A model generated the notes under the pieces. That model searched no databases. It was given only the letters and a program-made list of their open reading frames with translations, and was not told the DNA's origin. A stretch of 64,000 nucleotides of DNA from Sclerotiophoma versabilis (taxonomy: Eukaryota; Ascomycota; Dothideomycetes; Pleosporales; Didymellaceae), in the NCBI GenBank assembly GCA_012274445.1, contig JAAROD010000095.1:434001-498000 (forward strand), written 5' to 3'. Shown in pieces: positions 55,880-64,000 of this stretch. Positions within the stretch are counted from its first letter, which is position 1. Each line of letters begins with the position of its first letter. The position numbers were made by a program, and so were the translations under genes.

Positions 55880-57370
55880 GAGGTGAAGTCGAAGAATCTT
55901 CACTTCTGTCGTTCCGGGTCGCGGACCAAATATAGTATATGGGATGGGATAATATATCTGCATAGACCTTGTATTAGAGGGCTTGACTACATAAAAAAAG
56001 GAAGTATACCTATCTTAGGTCTTTTGTTAATGTTCTTGCTAAGCTGTCTTTTTGCCACACCTCTTATCGTGCTAAAGCCCTACATTCTTAGGAGAAGAGG
56101 GTGAAAACTCTGCCAAACCTTACAATTTCACTTTTGGGTTAGCAACAATACGCTCTCTTAGAAGTAAGGAAGGAAGAGGGGGTAGGAGAAGACTCTGGAG
56201 AAGCACATAGGGGTAAACTAGTGGCAGGTAGCTCCCCTACTGCATACCGTATATAACATCCGCTAAGAATATCTGCGGGAACTATAACAAAAAATTAATT
56301 GTACCGATATTCCGTGCAACACATCTGGTTGTGGCGTATAGAACTTGTTTGATCCATGAGGCGTTGTGCTCCAATTAGATGGGTACGATAAGTCACCCCT
56401 GGCGATGCCAACTAAGCGCAAGCAAGCGGCACATACTGTCCTCATTCTTGCTCTTGCCAGCAACGAGTATTTCTTAGAATCCATAGGACATTCGCTCAGG
56501 GTGGCGACCAAAACTCAGATGTTCACGCATTCAATGTTTGAGCCGCTTCACGACAGAAGTGGCATGATACGACCTCAACCATGTATACATTCTGATAGAA
56601 AGAAGTATTTGTAAACCTCTCTCGAACAACGAGAACAAGCATTCAGAGACAAGTGAATATGCACATACTATGGTTAGAACTTTTGGAGCATTCTCATTTG
56701 TTGTCTACGCCAGCCATCTTACGGCTATCTTCCATAGTATGCTCTCTTTATTCTCATCAAACGCCCAAGCGGTATACCCAGAGGCATCCATATCTGCCGC
56801 AGCATCAACTGTCGCGTCCGGTGCCAATGCAGCAACCACGCAAGTTTCAAGATACTTGCTGCCTTTACCTTCTCGACTCTTTCGCAGTTACAATTGCACC
56901 TCATACGATTGTTGCAGCGCTCTGCTCGGTGCTCTTTATCGCTTTCACAAATTCTGTATCGCTTTTCCATACCGACGGTACAGATTGTGTGTATTGCTCC
57001 GGCCAACTCAAGCCGTAAGGAGGATAAATCTGGAGCTCATCAGGTGGAGAGTTGATTTCCGTGTTGGTCGCAGTGCAGCCGGAATCTGCGGTCAGACTAT
57101 AGTGGTGGGCGAAACGTGCAGACCCCCTATACTTTGGCATGCTAGCTGCCAGTACATAGAAAGAGCCCTCTATAATAGTATATGTGATGCTGATAATAAT
57201 ACGTGTAATGCTACTGCCTATCCGTTAGTTTCTGTGAGTGGCTACAAAAGTGTGGTTCAGGGTCTAAGGTACGTCAGGAGGCACGTCAGGGGGCATCATC
57301 CCACAGGTATATAGACTACCCCCATATACCCCACAAAGGTACCTCTAACCAGTTAGAGCACCTGCAGATA
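55880..57370. other. TA-rich stretch, possible repeat relic
   Basis: From ~55880 to ~56300 and again ~57160-57370 the sequence becomes rich in TA/AT dinucleotides, poly-A/T runs and short purine runs (GGAAGGAAGAGGGGG near 56167), unlike its neighbours. This is the look of an old, mutated repeat. Between them, a 214-codon plus ORF (56670-57314) starts MVRTFGAFSFVVYASHLTAI and ends with a Cys-containing part (AAGICGQTIVVGETC, ICDADNNTCNAT). An overlapping frame (56653-57018) is also open to 121 codons, so the coding status is unresolved. Confidence 0.3.
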
Positions 57371-58011
57371 TGCTAAGTGTTTGGTACATTGATGCAGCTC
57401 CATGGGTAGGGGGTCCGCGCACATTGCCGGCCACCGATAAAGACACGAGTGCAGACATTCTCAGATCTTCGTTCGCCAATCTTCGATGTGTAGAGTAGAT
57501 CCCCTTACTCATAGCGGGTTACGATGCATACAGAAATGAGGGCTTCCAATACATGCTTTGGGTAGAGCTTTGTTGTTAATAAGGCACTGCAGAGTGCTTT
57601 GAAATTGGTGTTGCAGGTAAAGACAAAAAGGTCGAGAAGGTAACGGTTCAGAAGTTGGACCGTGAGAGAGGGAACAATTTCATGAGTCTGCGTCCTATGA
57701 GTGTCATATGGAAGTGACGGCAAAGTCGTTTGTAGTAGTAATCAAGGTTTGAAGGAAGGCAATCTCGAACTGACCAAGGGGTTCAGCATTGAAGTACTGA
57801 CTAGTTAGGAGATTCTAGTTGTTGAACCATGGTACATATTCTATCAGGAGGGGCCAAAACATATCTGACTCGAGTGCCCTCTGAGGGGACCCTGCCAACC
57901 ACGAAGTTGTGTCAGTGAGACAGAAAATCAAGGGCCTCCAGGATCACTAAAACCACAGCCACGCCTACCACTTACCACCTACATCCACTTGGTATACGTC
58001 ACTTTCACAAT
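57371..58011. other. Intergenic region
   Basis: Upstream flank of the F-box gene; nothing else recognised. Confidence 0.4.
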
Positions 58012-58938
58012 ATGCGCCCTCACGAGACTTCCATCTTGCGACTTCCGCAAGAGCTTCTGCTGAAGATCTTTTTTGATATCGACGGCATAAATCGCAGTGA
58101 ATGCCTCCGCAATCTGGCGCTCACTCATCGAGATCTCCGGTACTATGCTTATGAGGCACTCATTCGAAATGCAGTCATTCCACAACGCAGTATCCCAACA
58201 TACATTGCACTCCTGTCCCAACACCTGAGCTGGCTTGCTCTCATCAAACGAGTGGAGCTGAGGAATTTCTCGAGCCAGCGCCAGAAATTTCAGAAACCGA
58301 GCCCGGAGCTCATGGAGAAGTCCGCAAATTACACGCGTTCTCTCATCGTACTCAAAGTTGAAGACGAAATATCTTCGGAAGAGTTATACACGCTGCTGAA
58401 CGCTTATAAAGCATGGCACTTGCTCCTACTCGCGGCATTGCCAAACGCCAAAGAACTATCGATGAGTCCAAAGTCTTCACGGCACCATAGAAACGGCTAT
58501 CCTGATCGCTTTCAGCCTGTCATACTCGGAGGGAAGCTGCACTTGACGACACGCTCAGACACTCAAATGGAAATACTGCACGGCGCAGGCAAGCACTCTT
58601 GGATGGGTATCAAACGTGCGGACAACCTTAGAGTACTGCAAGTCGATGTAAGACTTCTTACTCAGCTCGATGCAAATGCTTTGGACTTTCCAAAAAGCAT
58701 CGAAACCCTACAAGTGCCGTGCGGGTATTACAGTCTTCCATGGCTGTGGGTAGCAACATTTCGTCAAAAGATCCAACGAGACCACCGACTCTTCGAAAAC
58801 CTGAAACAGCTACAGTTGCTCTTCAAGACTGAGCGTTCTGCAGTCATGTGGCTGGTGGCTGATGTGCAAGCCAGGGCGAAGCTCATACGCAAGGAATGGG
58901 AGCATTCACGCGTTTCTCTCGAAATTTCCTTCGTGTGA
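58012..58938 (+). CDS. F-box protein
   Basis: Single exon, 308 aa. Residues ~8-50 read ILRLPQELLLKIFFDIDG, then ECLRNLALTHRDLRYYAYE, matching an F-box (LPxELLxxI...L..L...R..A). F-box proteins bind Skp1 and bring substrates to SCF ubiquitin ligases. The rest is a helical, Leu-rich region with weak LRR-like spacing (NLRVLQVDVRLLTQLDANAL, IETLQVPCGY, NLKQLQLLFK), common in fungal F-box proteins. No substrate can be named. The product keeps a consistent protein-like composition to the stop at 58938. It marks the resumption of genes after the long gene-poor stretch. Confidence 0.8.
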   Translation: MRPHETSILRLPQELLLKIFFDIDGINRSECLRNLALTHRDLRYYAYEALIRNAVIPQRSIPTYIALLSQHLSWLALIKRVELRNFSSQRQKFQKPSPELMEKSANYTRSLIVLKVEDEISSEELYTLLNAYKAWHLLLLAALPNAKELSMSPKSSRHHRNGYPDRFQPVILGGKLHLTTRSDTQMEILHGAGKHSWMGIKRADNLRVLQVDVRLLTQLDANALDFPKSIETLQVPCGYYSLPWLWVATFRQKIQRDHRLFENLKQLQLLFKTERSAVMWLVADVQARAKLIRKEWEHSRVSLEISFV

Positions 58939-60077
58939 TTGGATGGTAGCCGTGTTTCTCATTCGACCGAAAACGGAGCGAACAACCTGCCGGTTTCGTT
59001 GTTTTCGGACATGAAAGAACAACGCACGTTTGTATTTTTCAATGTTGTTGGAAACGGCTGGGGAATAGAACTTCAGAGATTAGGCGCTTTTCGATCATGT
59101 TATCCGTCACGATCATGCTGAAAAGATGAGGGAAAGCAAGTCAAAAGATGCCTGAAGGTGCTACAATCCTTTCCGGTCCTCCCAAGTGAGCTGCGGTACT
59201 CCTACCAATAACTCATGAAAAGGCCAACATGGAAGATCTGGGATCCAATCTTTCAACTTCCCGAACAGAAGTAGGTATATCAGATATCTTTAACCATGTA
59301 TCTCCCTAATTGTCTGATGGTTGCTGGAATTCCGACTGCCTCGTGGTGCCGTAGAGACCACGCTGAAAGTATCTTCCACTAATCGACAGCCTTGGGCACA
59401 ACTGTTTGCCAGGTATTGCCTCGTTTCATGACGTGTTAGATTGACATGCCCGTCTCTGCGCCGCAGTATACGAGGTAGACAGTGGTGTACACACTTCTGA
59501 ACAAGGCTATTAGTTAACATCAGAAGCTGCACTTGCGCGTTCCAGCGCACACCAACACACACCAGTGAATTGAACTTTTACAGTTTTGTTTGCGTTCGAT
59601 CGAGTGCTCGGGTGTTGTGCCTGATGTCATCTGAAGCTGTAAACGTGATTGTACTGGACGGTCTAGCACCTTTACCTTTAGATGTATGTCTATCACGATT
59701 AGAACGTATTCAGGTAGTCCATGACGAATAAGGAGCTCTGCAGTCGTTACTATCTGCACTGAAAAACCTCCGGGCCGCAAAGTACTTCCAACCCGTTACT
59801 TCCCACGCCGTTCGTTGACGGTTTGACCTACAGTGTAGGCTTCGCTCTCAAGCATATCCAGCTCTCACTAATGACTCAAGCGTCTCCAAAATTCAACATG
59901 TGACGCAGATCGCTCATCTTCACCGTCTGTGCGCGGCTTGCGCTTCCCAGCTCGATACAAAGCACGCAAACACGCTGCCACTTCCTCATCACCTCACCTC
60001 ACCACACCCCAGACTTAGCTAGGTACCCCAATTCTTGACCAAAGCTCTATCCTATACATCTGGTATATTCCGCTACG
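58939..60077. other. Intergenic region
   Basis: About 1.1 kb between the F-box and zinc-finger genes. Short minus-strand ORFs (59290-59562, 59520-59780) are not supported. Confidence 0.5.
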
Positions 60078-62213
60078 GTGTATGTCGCTATGGGGAAGAA
60101 GCCTGTGACTTCGGCTCAGCACATCTGTGGCCGTTGTGCAGAGTCCTTTAACAGCAGGCAAGCGCTCAACAGGCACTTGCAGAACCACGAAGATACCAAA
60201 CCAACTTCACACAAGTGTCCAGTCTGTCCATTCTTTTTCGAAGACTCACTTGCGCTCGAGCAACATTGTATCCTCAGTAACCATTGGGAGCCAGCTCAAT
60301 ACAAGTGCGACAGGTGTACGCAGACCTTTGACATTCAGCGAGAGTTCAACCGCCATCGAGAACACGGCCAGCCCTGCTGTGACGCATTGCACTCGAAGGA
60401 TTGGAAGAGAAGTCCCTATCTAGGTTACGTCGACCCAGATCAGCCAAGTTTGGTCTCTAGGGAAGTCCAAGAGTTGGCATACGGCGGCGATTCACCAGGT
60501 ACACCAAGCTACATGAGCGACGGCCAAGAGTATTGTCACTGTTGCAAAAAGGTATTTGCATCTGGGTTCGCATATGATTGCCACATCCTCCGCTGCACTG
60601 CGCTTAATTCGACGCTGGTCCCAGACTCACCCCCAGAGACCCCTCGCGTCCCAGATCAAAGCCAGAATGCCGCTCCTACATCTCCCACGATTCAGCGCCA
60701 CACAGTGACTGTGGAAGTCCCTCCTTTTCGCGCAACAAAGTCGACTACTCTTGCTAAGGCTTCCCCCCAGACTGTGACTCTGAATACTAAGGCGCCGGTG
60801 CCTTGCCAGCCACTTCAAACCTCCATGGTACAAAAGGACGAATCTTCAGCAAAAGTTCGGGGAATTCATGTGCCTGCCCAGGCTGCAATCCCTCTGCAAG
60901 CTCGCACCACTTCGTCTCATGGTACTGGTACCGGCCCCTTCGTCTGCAACATCAAAGGGTGCCAGCGAAGCTACAAATCTGAACCAGGTCTAAAGATGCA
61001 CCAGACCGACGCGCACGGTGTCGGCGGTAACAGCCTTGATCTGTATGGGAGGGACGCGTGGATGCTTGGGCAGCGCGAATGTGAGCGACTCAAAGCAGAA
61101 GGCCTCCTCAGAATCACGACGGGTCCAACTCGTGGTGGCAATAACAACCATGGCGGCAGTCGAGGTGGCCGCACTGCACCGGCTCCTGTTGCAAATCGTG
61201 TGCCTCTTCCAGCTGCTCCTGGCCAACATGCACCAGTGACAGAGGGGCCCTACCGTCAAGTATCCCATCACAACGACATCAACATACCTCCTCTTATTCC
61301 TACAAGCCAGAACATCGGTGGCGTCCTAGAGATGGAGCAGGCTAAATCCATCTGTAGAAAGACATTACGTTTACTGCTCCAGTCCGACATTTTCATTCAC
61401 CACGATGGCAAGATAAGTATCAGCGGCATTAATTGGACGCGTATTGGGGTGGAGCGACAGCTTACTGTTGTCGGCATGTTTAACGAAATGTGCCATCTGC
61501 CTCCCAGCCTCCAGGCTATCGAGTATGTGCCGACGCCAAAGACGTTCATGGCCGACTATACCGCGCAATACCCTGTGACAGAGTTTAAAAGTGCGCCGGC
61601 ACGGAACCCTGCAAAGCCTGGTCTGGGTATCATCTCTATAGCTTGCAGCATGATTACCCTCAGCAATGGGTGTGAGGAGATAGTCAAGATCGCTGCTATT
61701 GATGTCCTCAATTGCCGCGTGTTAATGGGCCACCTGGTGTGTACAAATCCAAATGCACGAATCGCAAACTGGCACTCCTCTGTCACAGGCCTGTCTAGCT
61801 TCAGAGACATGGAAGACGCCCGTCAGGCCGGATATAGAGTGCTCAAGGGTTGGACCGCGGCCCGCTCAGCTCTGTTCGAGTTCATCGACAAGGACACAAT
61901 CATCGTCGGACACAACCTGCGCTCTGAGCTGGACGCACTACGCATCATCCATGGTCGCGCGGTTGACATCGCCAAGGTGGTTGAGAAGGCAGCACAAGGC
62001 CCACTGTCCAAGGCACAGGTCAGCCTTGATAGCTGGTGCCGGGACGTTGCGAATATTGCGAGGCTGAAGACGGACCCAGTGTTCGGACGCGACTGTATCA
62101 TGAGTGCGTTCGCAGCACGTGAGATTGGACTGTGGTCCATCAAAAATCGGGAGAAATTCGAAAAAGTGGCTAGACAGAAGACGCAAGAGTACCAGTTGGT
62201 GATCAGGGCTTGA
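60078..62213 (+). CDS. Multi-C2H2 zinc-finger protein fused to a degenerate DEDD exonuclease domain
   Basis: Single exon, 711 aa (a second ATG four codons in is possible). Five finger-like segments: HICGRCAESFNSRQALNRHL (~15-37), HKCPVCPFFFEDSLALEQHC (~45-69), YKCDRCTQTFDIQREFNRHR (~74-95), YCHCCKKVFASGFAYDCHI (~151-172, ends in Cys) and FVCNIKGCQRSYKSEPGLKM (~288-313). After a disordered linker, residues ~515-690 align with Rex4/ISG20-type 3'-5' exonucleases: motif II is VGHNLRSELDAL (Asp kept), motif III is GRDCIMSAFAAREI (Asp kept, His replaced by Arg). Motif I, normally DCEM, reads ACSM, so the two metal-binding acids are lost. The domain is probably a non-catalytic nucleic-acid-binding fold. 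Target and process unknown. Confidence 0.8.
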   Translation: MYVAMGKKPVTSAQHICGRCAESFNSRQALNRHLQNHEDTKPTSHKCPVCPFFFEDSLALEQHCILSNHWEPAQYKCDRCTQTFDIQREFNRHREHGQPCCDALHSKDWKRSPYLGYVDPDQPSLVSREVQELAYGGDSPGTPSYMSDGQEYCHCCKKVFASGFAYDCHILRCTALNSTLVPDSPPETPRVPDQSQNAAPTSPTIQRHTVTVEVPPFRATKSTTLAKASPQTVTLNTKAPVPCQPLQTSMVQKDESSAKVRGIHVPAQAAIPLQARTTSSHGTGTGPFVCNIKGCQRSYKSEPGLKMHQTDAHGVGGNSLDLYGRDAWMLGQRECERLKAEGLLRITTGPTRGGNNNHGGSRGGRTAPAPVANRVPLPAAPGQHAPVTEGPYRQVSHHNDINIPPLIPTSQNIGGVLEMEQAKSICRKTLRLLLQSDIFIHHDGKISISGINWTRIGVERQLTVVGMFNEMCHLPPSLQAIEYVPTPKTFMADYTAQYPVTEFKSAPARNPAKPGLGIISIACSMITLSNGCEEIVKIAAIDVLNCRVLMGHLVCTNPNARIANWHSSVTGLSSFRDMEDARQAGYRVLKGWTAARSALFEFIDKDTIIVGHNLRSELDALRIIHGRAVDIAKVVEKAAQGPLSKAQVSLDSWCRDVANIARLKTDPVFGRDCIMSAFAAREIGLWSIKNREKFEKVARQKTQEYQLVIRA

Positions 62214-62446
62214 AAGCAGGGCAACGCGACGTAAAAATACGCGATCAGGAAAGGGAACGTCCAGGATTACCTGTAAAGATGTCCAAGATACGAGAAGATA
62301 GTACAAGCTCAGACCAAGTAATGCGAACGATACTGAAGATGACCTAGGTGGCACTTGTGAAGGATATCATGATATGGCACAAAGTAACTTGCTGACGGAA
62401 ATCGCCCAATAGTGCTGAATGAACTGGAGACAGCCAGACTTGCTGC

Positions 62447-63315
62447 TCAAGGGCAGTGCTTCTGTGCCTCCTCCTTCTCTTGCTCCTCCTTCTCAATAGC
62501 ATCAACAACGAACGCGCCACCCAGCAGAATTGCCGGCTCGTCAATACTATGATGCTCATAACTCAACGTCCCCACACCACCAGCCTCAAGTATTAAACTT
62601 GGGTTATCTTCCAGCTTCTTACCAATCCACCTTGCCGCAAACGCCCTCAAAATATGCCCATGCGCAACAATAAGCACGTCATTTGGCTTCCCATCCTTCC
62701 CAAATCTTCCCTTATGATATTTCTCCCTCAACTCGCGAATCAGCTCATCCAGCCTCTTAGTGACATCCTCCGGGCTCTCGCCACCCTCACACCCATCGCG
62801 CCAGATATCCCAGTCCTCATTCAACCCGCGCTCTTTACGCAGTGCCCGCACTTCAGCGCTCTTGATGCCCTCGTAGTCGCCGTAGTCCCACTCGCGCACG
62901 CTCTCAGTGATCTCGATGGACGCATTCGTTCGCACGTCCAGCGCATTGGTGGGTTCCTTGTCTGACTGGCTGGGATGTTCGTGCCACGGGTAGCGGTCGC
63001 GGCAGCCGAGATCGAGGAGCTCGAGGGTGCGTTGGGCGCGTGTGCGGGGGGATACGTAGCTGGTGCATGTATGTCAGGAATTGTATTCATGGGCCGTGGG
63101 TGTGTGCAAGAGCGTGTGCGGAGATTGGGAGCTTACATGTGCGCCAGGTTACTGGGGACGATGAGCCGGTCGTCGCCTACGAGCGCTTTGCCTGTTGCGC
63201 GTATGCGCTTCTCGCCGTTCGCTGTGAGCGGAATATCCGATGTGCCTGTGTGTCGGCCATTGAGTGACCATTCCGTTTCACCGTGACGAATGATGAAAAC
63301 GCGAGGATCGGGCAT
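62447..63315 (-). CDS. shb17: Histidine-phosphatase family enzyme, SHB17-like (sedoheptulose-1,7-bisphosphatase)
   Basis: Two exons, 63315-63137 and 63059-62447, with a 77-nt intron (GTAAGC...CCTGACAT...CCAG), 263 aa. I start at MPDPRVF rather than ten codons upstream. The phosphohistidine motif RHGETEW is at the N-terminus, followed by NGRHTGTSDIPLTANGE; splicing joins LAHI|YVSPRTRAQRTLELL. Further features: EWDYGDYEG, and the second catalytic His in VLIVAHGHILRAFAARWIG. The RHGETEWS and VSPRTRAQRTL blocks match fungal SHB17, which hydrolyses sedoheptulose-1,7-bisphosphate to feed riboneogenesis; a generic phosphoglycerate-mutase-like phosphatase is the alternative. The C-terminus is acidic (EKEEQEKEEAQKHCP). 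Cytosolic. It is convergent with the zinc-finger gene, 233 bp apart. Confidence 0.87.
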
Positions 63316-63825
63316 GGTGGCGTTAATGTGAATTGGAAGGGTCAATTGGCGTGTGAAAACGAAGGGTAAGGCTCTGGATCAACTAGGTTGAGAAGCTCCA
63401 GAATATACCAATGGTAGTCTACATCTTGCTTCGTGGAAAGCGTACTGCCGGACGTCCCGCTAAGTCCCCATATGTATGACGTTGTTCTGGTTGGGGAGTT
63501 TGATAAACGACGCGCAGCGGGGCAGGTCAGAGCTATCCCTGTCCACCCGTAGTCAGCTTTGGTCAGCTTCCAAAAATGGGTTGGACAGAGGCCACTTAGG
63601 ATCACGAAGCAAGGTCAGATATTTGGGATGAATGCGTGTCAATTTGCTTTTTATTCTGGCCGAGCACCCCAAGCTAAAGTACAAGATCATAACAAGCCAA
63701 ACCCACCTGCGCCACGCTCACTGTTTTCAGTGCAAAGCGAGATGAGACCTTCTCTCAAAAGCCATAATCGCGCTAGAGTGTGACGTTTCACGCAGGTATT
63801 CATACGCGGGTCCCACAGGACAAGC
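63316..63825. other. Intergenic region
   Basis: Promoter of the phosphatase gene and 3' flank of the helicase gene. Short ORFs only. Confidence 0.5.
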
Positions 63826-64000
63826 TTAGTTGTCCATGTAGGTGCTGGCATCGACACCCTTCTCGGGGAACTCGGGAAGGGAGACCTCGAAACGCTCTTC
63901 AATCGACTTCAGGACAGCCTCATCTTCAGGGCTGCTGATGAAGGAGATACTAAGACCCTTGGTTCCGAAACGACCGGCACGACCGACACGGTGGAGGTAA
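63826..64000 (-). CDS. sub2: DEAD-box RNA helicase Sub2/UAP56, C-terminal end (runs off right edge)
   Basis: The minus strand reads YLHRVGRAGRFGTKGLSISF, then ISSPEDEAVLKSIEERFEVS and LPEFPEKGVDASTYMDN before TAA (63828-63826). HRVGRAGRFGTKG is helicase motif VI, and the ending LPEFPE-GVD-STYM is specific to Sub2/UAP56 rather than eIF4A. The family is a nuclear ATP-dependent RNA helicase that acts in spliceosome assembly and, in the TREX complex, in mRNA export. Only the last 58 codons lie in the window. Confidence 0.93.
   Translation of the reverse strand, partial: YLHRVGRAGRFGTKGLSISFISSPEDEAVLKSIEERFEVSLPEFPEKGVDASTYMDN

Overview
The window is nuclear DNA of a filamentous ascomycete. Genes are short-intron genes: nearly all introns are 45-95 nt with GTANGT-type donors and CTAAC/CTGAC branch sites. 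The protein set (Rgp1, glyoxylate-cycle malate synthase with a C-terminal SKL, siderophore-type MFS transporter, FlbC-like C2H2 regulator, GPI-anchored and cysteine-bearing secreted proteins) fits a Pezizomycotina fungus. A Dothideomycete, possibly Pleosporales, is my best inference from general resemblance; no search was possible. Many genes are split, so I rebuilt exon structures by hand from splice signals and reading phase; these models are inferred, not transcript-based.

Layout. 0-24 kb is gene-rich: a partial gene running off the left edge (minus), two minus-strand paralogues sharing a C-terminal beta-like motif, a DUF2470 membrane protein, an intron-containing tRNA-Met(CAT), mitochondrial acetylornithine aminotransferase, a secreted endonuclease/exonuclease/phosphatase-fold enzyme fused to a jacalin-like lectin, a small secreted cysteine protein, ribosomal protein S8, a luciferase-like (SsuD-type) monooxygenase, Rgp1, a small hydrophilic protein and a bZIP factor. 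24-31 kb holds a divergent cell-surface pair: a transmembrane aspartic-protease-like protein that lacks the first catalytic Asp, and a ~1038-aa GPI-type repeat protein. 31-39.5 kb holds peroxisomal malate synthase, a siderophore-type transporter and an AYR1-like short-chain reductase.

39.5-58 kb is gene-poor. Its only solid gene is a two-finger C2H2 regulator with an unusually long upstream region containing an 18-bp minisatellite; the rest has a perfect hairpin, small tandem repeats, a TA-rich relic-like stretch and a few doubtful ORFs. 58-64 kb returns to genes: an F-box protein, a five-finger protein fused to a decayed DEDD exonuclease fold, an SHB17-type phosphatase, and the 3' end of the SUB2/UAP56 RNA helicase running off the right edge.

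Functionally this is mostly housekeeping and amino-acid/carbon metabolism interspersed with surface and secreted proteins. I see no biosynthetic gene cluster, no intact transposon and no CRISPR. The observations most worth following are a probable 3-nt microexon in the GPI protein gene, the catalytically altered protease and exonuclease folds, shared 15-bp iron-GATA-type elements upstream of the transporter and the monooxygenase, and two proteins with an undescribed (to me) conserved C-terminal motif.
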